DNA of 19,634 nucleotides. It comes from Xanthobacteraceae bacterium. GTDB taxonomy: Bacteria; Pseudomonadota; Alphaproteobacteria; Rhizobiales; Xanthobacteraceae. Of the stretch, positions 7,529 through 14,597 are shown one piece after another; the stretch's first letter is position 1, and every line of letters starts with the position of its first letter. Made by a program: the position numbers and the translations under genes. The notes beneath the pieces are model-generated. The model worked only from the letters and a program-made list of their open reading frames with translations, did no database searches and was not told the DNA's origin. Location: positions 1-19,634 of the forward strand of contig JAICQA010000009.1 of assembly GCA_025929595.1 (NCBI GenBank). The letters run 5' to 3'.

Positions 7529-9211
7529 ATGAAAAAGCAACTGCGCAGCAATTTCGAGCCGGGCACCTCGCGTTGGGCGGTACGCCGCGCGCAATGGCGC
7601 GCACTCGGCCTCTCCGACGCCGACATGGAGAAGCCGAAGATCGCGGTCGTGAACTCCTCCTCGGAACTCTCGATCTGCTTCAGCCATCTCGACGGTATCG
7701 CCAAGGTGGTGAAGGACGCGATCCGCGTCGCGGGCGGCCTGCCATTCGAGATCCGCACCATGGCGGTGAGCGACTTCATTACAAGCGCGGGCCGCGCGGG
7801 CACATTCCTGCTGCCGAGCCGCGACCTCATCACCAACGACATCGAAGTGCAGGTCGAGGGCGCGCAGCTCGACGGCATGGTGTTCCTGTCGTCCTGCGAC
7901 AAGACCCCGCCGGGCCACCTCATGGCCGCGGCGCGGCTCAACATTCCGTCGATCTCGGTGCTGTGCGGCTACCAGAGAGCCGGCGAGTACAAAGGCCATC
8001 ACGTCGATATCGAGGAAGTCTTCCTCGGCGCGGGACATCACGTCGCCGGCGCGCTCAGCTTTGACGACCTCAAGGGCATGGCGGACAACGCCATCAAGAG
8101 TCCCGGCGTGTGCGCCGGCATGGGGACGGCGAACTCGATGCATTCGGTCGTCGAGGCGCTCGGCATGAGCCTGCCCGGCGGCGCGCCGGTCGAAGCCAAC
8201 AGCCCGAAGATGTTCGCCTACGCCAAGAACGCGGGCGAACGCATCGTGCAGATGGTGTGGGACGACCTGAAGCCGCGCGAGATTTTGACCAAGGGCGCGT
8301 TCCTGAACGCCGCCGCGGTCGTGCTCGCGGTCTCGGGCTCGATCAATTGCATCAAGCACCTGCAGGCAATCGCGCACGAGGCGCAGGTGGACGCGAACGT
8401 ATACGAGCTGTTCGAGGTGCTCGCGGACCGCGTGCCGATCCTCTCCGCGGTGATGCCGATCGGCAAGAACACGATCGAGGAATTCGAGGCGGCCGGCGGC
8501 GCCATCGGCATCATGAAGCAGCTTGAGTCGATGCTGGAAACATCCGCGATGAGCGTGACCGGCAAGACGCTCGCCGACAATCTCGCGAGCGTGAAGGTGA
8601 CGAACCCGGAAGTCATCCGCCCGCTCGAACGGCCGTTCGCGACCAAGCCCGGCATCGTGATCCTGCGCGGCAACCTTGCGCAGGACGGCGCCATCGTGAA
8701 GATCGGCCTGCGCGGTGAAGGACGGCCGCTCTCCTTCCGCGGGCCCGCGATCGTGTTCGAGAATTCGCCCGATGCGGAAGCCGCGCTCAAGGCCGGCAAG
8801 ATCAAAAAAGGCCAGGCGGTCGTGTTGCGCGGCCAGGGCATTCATGGCGGCCCGGGCATGGGCGGCGCGTCGCGGCTCGTGTTTCAGGTCGATGGCGCCG
8901 GACTCGGGCCGGAGGTTGCGGTCGTCACGGACGGCCAGCTTTCGGGGCTCGTGAACAAGGGACTCGTGCTCGGCGAAGTGGCGCCGGAGTCCGCGATGGG
9001 CGGGACGCTCGCGCTTGTCGAGGATGGCGACATCATCGCGGTCGACGTCGAGAAGAAGTCGGTCGTGCTGGAAGTCTCCGACGCCGTGCTGGAAGCGCGG
9101 CGTGCGAAGCTCAAGCCGTTCCCCATCAAGCACGACAGTGGATGGCTCTCGATCTACGAGCGCACGGTGCAGCCGCTGCACAAGGGTGCTGTGCTGTTGC
9201 GGGAGAAGTGA
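7529..9211 (+). CDS. IlvD/Edd family dehydratase (sugar-acid or hydroxy-acid dehydratase)
   Basis: This 560-residue enzyme belongs to the iron-sulfur dehydratases that include dihydroxy-acid dehydratase, phosphogluconate dehydratase and sugar-acid dehydratases. The three expected cluster cysteines are present: C50 (NSSSELSICFSHLD), C123 (SSCDKTPPGHLM) and C195 (GVCAGMGTANSM). K125, next to C123, occupies the place of the modified metal-binding lysine. S472 in VTDGQLSGL matches the catalytic serine of the VTDGRFSGG motif, followed by VAPESAMGGTLALVEDGD. The length fits the family. Divergence from true branched-chain IlvD and linkage to aconitase X point to a catabolic sugar-acid or hydroxy-acid substrate. 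The start ATG follows a GGAG ribosome binding site. It is the last gene of the operon and ends convergent with the haloacid dehalogenase gene. Confidence 0.87.
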   Translation: MKKQLRSNFEPGTSRWAVRRAQWRALGLSDADMEKPKIAVVNSSSELSICFSHLDGIAKVVKDAIRVAGGLPFEIRTMAVSDFITSAGRAGTFLLPSRDLITNDIEVQVEGAQLDGMVFLSSCDKTPPGHLMAAARLNIPSISVLCGYQRAGEYKGHHVDIEEVFLGAGHHVAGALSFDDLKGMADNAIKSPGVCAGMGTANSMHSVVEALGMSLPGGAPVEANSPKMFAYAKNAGERIVQMVWDDLKPREILTKGAFLNAAAVVLAVSGSINCIKHLQAIAHEAQVDANVYELFEVLADRVPILSAVMPIGKNTIEEFEAAGGAIGIMKQLESMLETSAMSVTGKTLADNLASVKVTNPEVIRPLERPFATKPGIVILRGNLAQDGAIVKIGLRGEGRPLSFRGPAIVFENSPDAEAALKAGKIKKGQAVVLRGQGIHGGPGMGGASRLVFQVDGAGLGPEVAVVTDGQLSGLVNKGLVLGEVAPESAMGGTLALVEDGDIIAVDVEKKSVVLEVSDAVLEARRAKLKPFPIKHDSGWLSIYERTVQPLHKGAVLLREK

Positions 9212-9218
9212 GAATCCT

Positions 9219-9347
9219 CATGCGCGGGCTTGACCCGCGCATCCAGCCGGCCGTGCCGCTTGCTCTGGATGGCCGGGTCTTCGCCCGGCCATGAGGGAGA
9301 ATTTGTGGATGACGGTCCCGGGTCTCGGGCTTCGCCCTCGCCCGGGA
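9219..9347. repeat. Palindromic intergenic repeat cluster between convergent genes (copy A)
   Basis: Three hairpins stand in a row. ATGCGCGGG at 9220-9228 pairs with CCCGCGCAT at 9234-9242. ATGGCCGGG at 9269-9277 pairs with CCCGGCCAT at 9284-9292. TCCCGGG at 9316-9322 pairs with CCCGGGA at 9341-9347, with an inner GGGC-TTC-GCCC. CATCCAG and CTCTGGATG link the first two. Closely related sequence occurs at 10066-10174, on the other side of the haloacid dehalogenase gene. No T-run follows, so a standard intrinsic terminator is not shown, though the stems could help end both convergent transcripts. Confidence 0.75.
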
Positions 9348-9356
9348 CGACGAGAA

Positions 9357-10058
9357 TCAATTCACCCCCACCAGCGTCGGAAACTCGGCAAGCGATTTGA
9401 CCTCACGGTCGGGTTTGCCGGGGAGCCGCTCCGGTCGCTGACCGTAGCGGTTGCACCAGACGACCTTCATGCCGAAGGCGCTCGCGGCCCAGGCGTCCCA
9501 GGCATTCGAAGATTGAAACGAGATCGCAGCGGCGGGGACATCCAAGCGATCGACAGCAAGCTGATAGACGCTCGCATGCGGCTTGAACACGCCCGCCTCT
9601 TCCACCGACAGTACGGCGTCGAAAAAAGATTCAAACTTCGCGGCGCGCACGAGCGGCGCCAGCATATCGGGCGAGCCGTTCGACAAAATCGCCATGCGCA
9701 TGCCCGCGGCCTTCAAGCGCTTCAGGACATCCGCCGCCTCGGGAAACGGCTCAAGCGTGAGATACAGATTCATCAGCCGGTCGCGCAGGCCGGGCTTGTC
9801 GATAGCGAGCGACTCCAGCGCGAAGTCGAGCGCATCGCCCGTCACCTGCCAGAAATCGGCGTGCAGGTTCTGCACCGCGCGCAGCCACGTGTAGGAAATC
9901 TGCTTCTCGCGCCAGAGTGCGGTGAGTTTGTCGGCGTCGGCGCCAAGCTCGTCGCGGCACGCGCGCGCCGCGGAGCCGAAGTCGAACAGGGTGCCGTAGG
10001 CGTCAAAGACACAGGCGCGGATGCTGGGGAGCGGCGATTGGTTCGAGATATCTGTCAA
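9357..10058 (-). CDS. Haloacid dehalogenase type II (L-2-haloacid dehalogenase-like)
   Basis: This 233-residue HAD-superfamily hydrolase fits the type II haloacid dehalogenases, which hydrolyse L-2-haloacids to D-2-hydroxyacids. The full family residue set is visible: nucleophile D19 in VFDAYGTLFD, T23, R50 in LWREKQISYTWL, S126-N127 in ILSNGSP, K159 in GVFKPHASVYQ, Y165, and the SSNAWD motif (S183, S184, N185, D188). The start is a TTG at 10058; no ATG or GTG lies near the N-terminus, and GAGGGAGAAGAG at 10061-10072 gives a ribosome binding site with 7-base spacing. The gene sits between two related palindromic repeats, downstream of the aldolase on the same strand. It may be a passenger, or may act on a 2-haloacid that becomes a 2-hydroxyacid for neighbouring enzymes; the latter is inference. 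Confidence 0.88.
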   Translation of the reverse strand: MTDISNQSPLPSIRACVFDAYGTLFDFGSAARACRDELGADADKLTALWREKQISYTWLRAVQNLHADFWQVTGDALDFALESLAIDKPGLRDRLMNLYLTLEPFPEAADVLKRLKAAGMRMAILSNGSPDMLAPLVRAAKFESFFDAVLSVEEAGVFKPHASVYQLAVDRLDVPAAAISFQSSNAWDAWAASAFGMKVVWCNRYGQRPERLPGKPDREVKSLAEFPTLVGVN

Positions 10059-10060
10059 AT

Positions 10061-10072
10061 CTCTTCTCCCTC
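10061..10072 (-). promoter_or_regulatory. Ribosome binding site supporting the TTG start of the dehalogenase
   Basis: On the minus strand this reads GAGGGAGAAGAG, with the GGGAG core 7 bases before the TTG at 10056-10058. It decides the unusual start codon. The site overlaps the end of palindromic repeat copy B, and the same GAGGGAGAA occurs at the end of copy A at 9293-9301. Confidence 0.7.
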
Positions 10073-10183
10073 ATGGCCGGGCTTGACCCGGCCATCCAGA
10101 ACGCAACGTCGCATTCTGCACTGGATCACCGGGTCACGTCATGCGTGGCTTCGCCTCGCATGACGGCCCGGTGATGAGGAGGG
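10066..10183. repeat. Palindromic intergenic repeat (copy B)
   Basis: ATGGCCGGG at 10073-10081 pairs with CCCGGCCAT at 10087-10095 around the loop CTTGA, the same loop as in copy A. A second, longer stem has TCACCGGG at 10126-10133 pairing with CCCGGTGA at 10167-10174, with an inner CGTCATGCG / CGCATGACG at 10137-10145 and 10157-10165. The stem and the following CATCCAG are shared with copy A. The element fills the gap between the aldolase stop and the dehalogenase start. Confidence 0.75.
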
Positions 10184-10189
10184 AAAAAG

Positions 10190-10954
10190 TCAGCCCTTGA
10201 ACTTCGCGGCGAGCGCGTCGGCGCCGCGGGCGAGGATGCCGACATCCGCCCCGACCGCGACAAAAGTGGCACCAAGCTTGAGCCAGCGGCGGATCAGATC
10301 TTCATTCGCGGTGAGAATGCCCGGCGCCTTCCCGGCCTTCACGATGCGCCGGATCGCGTCGTCGATGATCGGAAGCACCTCTTCATTCGCGATTTCGCCG
10401 AGGCGACCGAGCGACGCGTGCAAATCGGCCGGGCCGATGAAAACCCCATCGACCCCATCGATCGCGGCAATCGCTTCGAGATTTTTCAGGGCTTCATCGG
10501 ACTCAAGCTGCAAGAGAACGCAGACCTCCGCATCGGCACCCGCGAAGTAATTCTTGACGCGCCCGAAGCGCGTAGCGCGCGTCGTGCCCGCGACACCGCG
10601 CACGCCCTTCATGGGAAAACGGGCGTAGGAGACCGCCGCCTTCGCCTCCTCCACCGTCGTAACCTGCGGGACCAGGATCGAACGCACGCCGATGTCGAGC
10701 ACGCGTTTGATCGTGACCATGTCGTTCCACGGCACGCGCACGACCGGCTCCGTCGAATAAGGAGCCACGGCCTGCACCATGCGGAGCACGGTCTCGATGT
10801 CCGCCGGCGTGTGCTCGGTGTCGATCAGGAACCAGTCGAAGCCCGCGCCGGCAACGACCTCCGCCGTGTAATTCGACGGAATGCTGCCCCACAGGCCGAT
10901 CTGCGCCTTGCCTGCCTTGAGCGCCTGCTTGAAGCGATTACCCGGGATGTCCAT
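10190..10954 (-). CDS. HpcH/HpaI family aldolase (2-keto-3-deoxy sugar-acid aldolase-like)
   Basis: This 254-residue class II, metal-dependent aldolase belongs to the HpaI group, whose members cleave 2-keto-3-deoxy acids to pyruvate plus an aldehyde (HpaI, 2-dehydro-3-deoxyglucarate aldolase GarL, and the rhamnonate aldolase RhmA). Family residues are visible: H48 in FLIDTEHTP, R73 in PVVRVPWND, E151 in LLQLESDEAL and D177 in VFIGPADLHASLG. The last two are the metal ligands. It starts 14 bases after the amidohydrolase stop with a GAAGAAGAGAGC ribosome binding region, so it is in the uronate operon. In that context cleavage of a 5-keto-4-deoxyglucarate-type product to pyruvate and tartronate semialdehyde is the most economical reading, but the exact substrate is inferred. 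Confidence 0.88.
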   Translation of the reverse strand: MDIPGNRFKQALKAGKAQIGLWGSIPSNYTAEVVAGAGFDWFLIDTEHTPADIETVLRMVQAVAPYSTEPVVRVPWNDMVTIKRVLDIGVRSILVPQVTTVEEAKAAVSYARFPMKGVRGVAGTTRATRFGRVKNYFAGADAEVCVLLQLESDEALKNLEAIAAIDGVDGVFIGPADLHASLGRLGEIANEEVLPIIDDAIRRIVKAGKAPGILTANEDLIRRWLKLGATFVAVGADVGILARGADALAAKFKG

Positions 10955-10968
10955 GATTGCTCTCTTCT

Positions 10969-11799
10969 TCAGGCGTAAAGCCTGGCGGGATTATCGACCA
11001 GCACTTTGCGGCGCGCTGTTTCGTCCGGCACCCAGTCGAGCAGCACGTCGAGCAGCATCGCGTCGTCGGGCTTCTGGCCCGCAGGCGGCGTCGGGTGCGG
11101 CCAATTCGTGGCCCAGACCATGCGGTCGGGCGCATCCTTGGCGAGAATTTTTCCGAGCTTGCCGACGTCTTCAAAGAGCGGCGCGCCGGTCTTCGATGTC
11201 TCGTAAGGAGCGGACAGCTTCACCCATGTGCGGCCGTTCTGGAGCATCCGGCGCAATGTGACGAAGCTGGGGTGATCGGGTTCGACCGGCTCGAGAAACT
11301 TGCCGGTGTGGTCGATCACGAGCGTGCCCTTCAGGCGCTTCAGCGTGCCTTCGCGCTCGGGCAGATCGCGGCCGTCGAGCTGCAACTGCACGTGCCAGCC
11401 GAAATTGCCGACGCGATCGGCCATCGTGTGCAGGCTCTCCCACGAGAGCGCGCCGCCCGGCAGCATGAAATAGCGGATGCCGCGGATGCCGAGTTTGGTC
11501 AGGCGGTCGAGCTCGGCGTCCGTGACGGTCTCATCGACCACCGCGACGCCGCGCGTGCCGGGCCCGAGATTGACCATTGCTTCCAGCGTGCAACGGTTGT
11601 CGGTGCCGTAGGCGGTCGGCTGCACCACCACCGTGCGCTCGATGCCGAGGCGCTTGCGCATCTGGTCGTAGTCGGCCGCAGACACATCGGGATGCAGGAT
11701 CTTCGCCGTCGCTGCCTTCGGATAGCGCTGGTCGTAGATGTGCATGTGGGTGTCCCACGTCCCCGGCGGCGCTTTTTCTTTCGGAATGCCTGCGGTCAT
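10969..11799 (-). CDS. Amidohydrolase-family protein, D-galactarolactone isomerase / LigI-like
   Basis: This 276-residue protein belongs to the COG3618 branch of the amidohydrolase superfamily, which holds 2-pyrone-4,6-dicarboxylate lactonase (LigI) and galactaro-delta-lactone isomerase (GLI). Visible motifs are WDTHMHIYD (H18, H20), VVVQPTAYGTDN, GIRGIRYF, GWHVQLQLDG (H136), VIDHTGKF (H164), VKLSAPYE (K194) and MVWATNWPHPT. LigI-type hydrolases have Asp in TDWPH; here that position is Asn (N232). It lies 11 bases downstream of uronate dehydrogenase, whose product is an aldaro-1,5-lactone, so isomerisation of that lactone to the 1,4 form, as known in Agrobacterium, is the best reading. Lactone hydrolysis is the alternative. 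A GGGGGAGA ribosome binding site precedes the ATG. Confidence 0.83.
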   Translation of the reverse strand: MTAGIPKEKAPPGTWDTHMHIYDQRYPKAATAKILHPDVSAADYDQMRKRLGIERTVVVQPTAYGTDNRCTLEAMVNLGPGTRGVAVVDETVTDAELDRLTKLGIRGIRYFMLPGGALSWESLHTMADRVGNFGWHVQLQLDGRDLPEREGTLKRLKGTLVIDHTGKFLEPVEPDHPSFVTLRRMLQNGRTWVKLSAPYETSKTGAPLFEDVGKLGKILAKDAPDRMVWATNWPHPTPPAGQKPDDAMLLDVLLDWVPDETARRKVLVDNPARLYA

Positions 11800-11810
11800 T
11801 TCTCCCCCGA

Positions 11811-12623
11811 TCAGTATGGCGCGCGCTCAATGCCGCCGTCGAACTCATCGCTACAGAACGGACCGCCTTCGTACCAGTCGCCAATGGGATCGGCGGCGAG
11901 TTTTTTCTGCGCGGCGAGCGCCACGTCGCGATGATCCTCGGAGCGGTGTTTCGGCTTATAGCCGTAGCGGAAGGCGTTCTCGTTGTCCCACCAGGTGCGC
12001 GCGTTGTCGGACGCACCGTAGAAGACTTCATAGTGCAAGTCGGGATGCTCAAGACCGATGCGGATCAGTTGCACTAAGTCCTCGGGATGCAACCAGATCG
12101 ACATGCGACGCAGGTCGGCCGGCGCCTCGGCAACGTTGCCGATGCGAAGGCAGGTCACGCGCAGTCCGTGCTTGTACGCATAGAGTGCGGCAACCGCTTC
12201 GCCGAAGGCCTTGCTCACGCCGTAACGCGAATCTGGCCGCAGCGTCACGTCGGTGCCGATGCGGCGGCTGCGCGGATAGAAGCCGACGGTGTGGTTGGAC
12301 GACGCAAACACCACACGCTCCACGCCAGTCTTGCGCGCGGCTTCGAACAGATTGTGCGTGCCGACGATGTTGGCCTGCAGGATCGTCTCCCACGGTCCTT
12401 CGATCGAGTAGCCGCCGAGATGAACGATGCCCTGCATGCCCGCGACCATCGTTTCGACGGCCCGCATGTCGGAAAGGTCGGCCTGCACGAACTCTTCATC
12501 GGCCGCGAGATCGCCGGGCTGCCTGATGTCGCTCCAGCGGATTTGCGGATAGAGCCCCTTCATGAGCCTGCGCAGCCGCGTACCGACACCACCCGCCGCG
12601 CCCGTGACCAGTACCCGTTGCAT
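11811..12623 (-). CDS. udh: Uronate dehydrogenase (NAD-dependent, SDR/epimerase fold)
   Basis: This 270-residue protein is an extended short-chain dehydrogenase that oxidises D-galacturonate or D-glucuronate with NAD to the aldaro-1,5-lactone. The glycine-rich motif VTGAAGGVG lies at residues 6-14. IVHLGGYSIEGPWE, the long FASSNHTVGFYP (residues 106-117), LRPDSRYGVSKAFGE with catalytic Y134 and K138, and YGASDNARTWWDN all match, as recalled, the Agrobacterium and Pseudomonas uronate dehydrogenases. The open frame extends to 12677, but the ATG at 12623 directly before QRVLVTGAAGG, with a GGGAAA upstream, is the sensible start. The gene follows the FadR-type regulator by 28 bases and leads the isomerase and aldolase genes, so the operon is regulator-udh-isomerase-aldolase. 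Confidence 0.9.
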   Translation of the reverse strand: MQRVLVTGAAGGVGTRLRRLMKGLYPQIRWSDIRQPGDLAADEEFVQADLSDMRAVETMVAGMQGIVHLGGYSIEGPWETILQANIVGTHNLFEAARKTGVERVVFASSNHTVGFYPRSRRIGTDVTLRPDSRYGVSKAFGEAVAALYAYKHGLRVTCLRIGNVAEAPADLRRMSIWLHPEDLVQLIRIGLEHPDLHYEVFYGASDNARTWWDNENAFRYGYKPKHRSEDHRDVALAAQKKLAADPIGDWYEGGPFCSDEFDGGIERAPY

Positions 12624-12651
12624 TGATGTTTCCCGAAAGAATGACCGGCGC

Positions 12652-13416
12652 TCAGGCGCGCCCGACCTTTTCGGCAAGCTGCTTGTAGCGCTTGCGGCTG
12701 TTCAAGAGATGCTTGCGCATCGCCGCGCGTGCGTCCGCAACCTTGTGGGCGCGGATCGTGTCGCGGATATCGGCGTGTTCTTTCTGAATCCGGCGCAGAT
12801 AAGCGGGCCGGTTCTCCCCCGCCACGGCTTCGGCGCGAATCATCTGGCGGGGGATGATGAAGCGGCCGAGAAAATCGAGGAAGCGGCGGAACTGCGAGTT
12901 ACCCGTGGCCTCGGCGATGCTGCAATGAAACGCGAAGTCCTGATCGACCGCATCCTCGCCGCGCGCGATCGCCTTCTCGATTTCCTTGAAGGCGTCCTCG
13001 ATGCGTTTGAGCGCGGCGCTATTCGCGCGCTCGGCGGCGAGGCCCGCGGCCTCGATCTCGACGCCGGTACGAAGTTCCGCGACTTCGAGAATCTCGGTGA
13101 GCGAGCGGCGATCGTCGAGGTCGAGGCGGAACGGGCGCCTTGTACCGTCGGCAACAATGGTGCCGATGCCCTGCCGCGTGACGACGAGGCCCTCGCTGCG
13201 CAGGGCCGCCACCGCCTCGCGGATCACGGTGCGACTGACACCAAAGGCGGAAATCATTTCCTGCTCGGTCGGCAGGCGCGCGCCCGGCTCCAGCTTGCCC
13301 GACGTAATCTCCGCGCTCAGGCGACGCACCACCTCATGGGCGAGGCCGCGCGGCCCGCCGAGCGGACGAAAGGCGGTCGCTCCGCCCTCGGACTGTTTCG
13401 CCAATTGCCGAGACAT
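12652..13416 (-). CDS. GntR-family transcriptional regulator, FadR/FCD subfamily
   Basis: This 254-residue regulator has an N-terminal winged helix-turn-helix (GLAHEVVRRLSAEI, LPTEQEMISAFGVSRTVIREAVAALRSEGLV, about residues 23-85). The C-terminal all-helical FCD ligand-binding domain shows the metal-site pattern D..H (DQDFAFHCSIAEATGN), EHADI and MRKHL. In several proteobacteria uronate and aldarate genes are controlled by FadR-type GntR repressors that sense a pathway lactone or acid. The ATG at 13416 follows an AAAGG and is preferred over the TTG four codons upstream. The gene is divergent from the TRAP transporter and shares its operator with it, so it probably represses both the catabolic operon including itself and the transporter. 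The effector is not known. Confidence 0.9.
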   Translation of the reverse strand: MSRQLAKQSEGGATAFRPLGGPRGLAHEVVRRLSAEITSGKLEPGARLPTEQEMISAFGVSRTVIREAVAALRSEGLVVTRQGIGTIVADGTRRPFRLDLDDRRSLTEILEVAELRTGVEIEAAGLAAERANSAALKRIEDAFKEIEKAIARGEDAVDQDFAFHCSIAEATGNSQFRRFLDFLGRFIIPRQMIRAEAVAGENRPAYLRRIQKEHADIRDTIRAHKVADARAAMRKHLLNSRKRYKQLAEKVGRA

Positions 13417-13434
13417 CTTGCCTTTCAATCAAGT

Positions 13435-13451
13435 CATCATATGATATGATG
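13435..13451. promoter_or_regulatory. 17-base palindromic operator between the fadR-type gene and dctP
   Basis: CATCATATGATATGATG is a perfect inverted repeat (8-base arms) around the central G at 13443. It is the only strong symmetric site in the 114-base divergent gap. Each arm includes TATGAT on its outward-reading strand (13445-13450 on plus, complement of 13436-13441 on minus), so it could hold the -10 elements of both promoters. A FadR-type dimer bound here would block both directions. The symmetry is seen directly; the regulator assignment rests on position. Confidence 0.75.
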
Positions 13452-13517
13452 CCTTAACACGCACGCGGAACGGGATCAACACGCCACCCGCTCGTCAACA
13501 ACCGCGGGGCGCACACA

Positions 13518-13525
13518 GGGAGGAG
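13518..13525 (+). promoter_or_regulatory. Strong ribosome binding site of dctP
   Basis: GGGAGGAG sits 5 bases before the dctP ATG and is close to ideal. By contrast dctQ and dctM have only weak matches. This fits a solute-binding protein needed in excess over its membrane partners. Confidence 0.75.
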
Positions 13526-13530
13526 ATTCC

Positions 13531-14532
13531 ATGGACAGGCGTAATGTCATGACGATCGGCGCCGCCGCGGCGGTGCTTGCAATGGCCGGCACATTCAGCG
13601 CGCCGGCAATCGCACAACAGAAGCTCGTGCTCAAAGCCACCGACGTTCACCCGCTCGGCTATCCGACCGTCGAAGCCGTCGTCCGCATGGGCAAGAAGCT
13701 GGAAGCCGCAACTAACGGCCGGCTCAGCATCCAGATGTATCCGTCGATGCAGCTCGGCGGCGAAAAGGAAATGATCGAGCAGGCGCAAATCGGCGCGCTC
13801 GCCTTCGCGCGTATCAGCGTAGGCCCGATGGGCCCGATCGTGCCGGAGCTCAACGTCTTTAACCTGCCCTTCATGTTCCGCGACACCGCGCATATGGAGA
13901 AGGTGATCGACGGCCCAATCGGCGACGAAATGCTGAAGAAGCTCTCCGATCATCCGAAGGCGAACCTGATCGGCATCTGCTGGATGAATGCCGGCACGCG
14001 CAACGTCTATAACAGCAAGCATCCGGTCCGGACGCTCGCCGATCTCAAGGGTCTGAAGATCCGCATGATGGGCAACCCGGTATTCGTCGACAGCATGAAC
14101 GCGCTCGGCGGCAACGGCGTCGCGATGGGCTTCGACCAGCTCATCAACGCGATGCAGACCGGCGTCGTGGACGGCGCGGAGAACAACTATCCAAGCTATG
14201 CGAGCGGCCAGCACTACCGCTACGCCAAGCACTTCTCACAAACCGAACATCTGATGATCCCCGAGATTCTCGTGTTCTCGAAGAAGACCTGGGAATCGCT
14301 TTCGGCGGAAGACCGCGCGCTGATCACCAAGCTCGGCAAGGAAGCACAGAAGGAGCAGCGCCAGCTCTGGTATGACGCCGAGAAAGCCGCGATCAAGCAG
14401 ATGCAGGACAACGGCGTCCAGATCGTCAAGATCGCCGACAAAAAGCCGTTCCAGGAGGCCGTGAAGCCGGTGTGGGACAAGTACGGCAAGGACCATGCGG
14501 GCCTGATCAAGCGCATTCAGGACGTCAAGTAA
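13531..14532 (+). CDS. dctP: TRAP transporter solute-binding protein (DctP family, uronate-type)
   Basis: This 333-residue protein is the periplasmic binding component of a TRAP transporter. An N-terminal signal peptide (MDRRNVMTIGAAAAVLAMAG, then SAPAIA-QQ) predicts cleavage after about residue 28; the two arginines followed by VM are weakly Tat-like. The mature part shows the DctP fold: LVLKATDVHPLGYPTVEA, YPSMQLGGEKEMIEQ, NVFNLPFMF, then GTRNVYNSKHPV with R157, the likely carboxylate-binding arginine, and LKGLKIRMM. VVDGAENNYPSY and LMIPEILVFSK follow. These features resemble uronate-binding DctP proteins. Adjacency to uronate dehydrogenase makes galacturonate, glucuronate or a close relative the probable ligand. 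Confidence 0.92.
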   Translation: MDRRNVMTIGAAAAVLAMAGTFSAPAIAQQKLVLKATDVHPLGYPTVEAVVRMGKKLEAATNGRLSIQMYPSMQLGGEKEMIEQAQIGALAFARISVGPMGPIVPELNVFNLPFMFRDTAHMEKVIDGPIGDEMLKKLSDHPKANLIGICWMNAGTRNVYNSKHPVRTLADLKGLKIRMMGNPVFVDSMNALGGNGVAMGFDQLINAMQTGVVDGAENNYPSYASGQHYRYAKHFSQTEHLMIPEILVFSKKTWESLSAEDRALITKLGKEAQKEQRQLWYDAEKAAIKQMQDNGVQIVKIADKKPFQEAVKPVWDKYGKDHAGLIKRIQDVK

Positions 14533-14545
14533 TTCCTCCCCACGA

Positions 14546-14581
14546 CGAGGCCGCGCCCCAGGGTTAGCGGCCTCGCTTTTT
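14546..14581 (+). terminator. Hairpin plus T-run between dctP and dctQ
   Basis: CGAGGCCGC at 14546-14554 and GCGGCCTCG at 14567-14575 form a perfect 9-base stem with a 12-base loop, followed after one C by five Ts. This has the form of an intrinsic terminator. Because dctQ and dctM lie just downstream on the same strand, it probably ends only part of the transcripts and stabilises the dctP message. The ribosome binding region of dctQ begins shortly after it. Confidence 0.8.
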
Positions 14582-14597
14582 CCAACCGGCACACGGC

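Noticed and set aside
7328..9181. Long open frame (617 codons) on the minus strand
   Set aside because: It is antisense to the IlvD/Edd gene, which has all family motifs. The antisense product is a run of His/Arg/Asp-rich sequence without recognisable domains.
9212..9356. Possible CRISPR array or attachment site
   Set aside because: The repeats are self-complementary hairpins of unequal sequence with no regular spacers, and no integrase or cas gene is nearby.
10957..11934. Plus-strand open frame of 325 codons
   Set aside because: It is antisense to the amidohydrolase gene, which shows the metal-binding histidines and fits the operon.
12562..13449. Plus-strand open frame of 295 codons
   Set aside because: It is antisense to the FadR-type regulator and would cross the palindromic operator.
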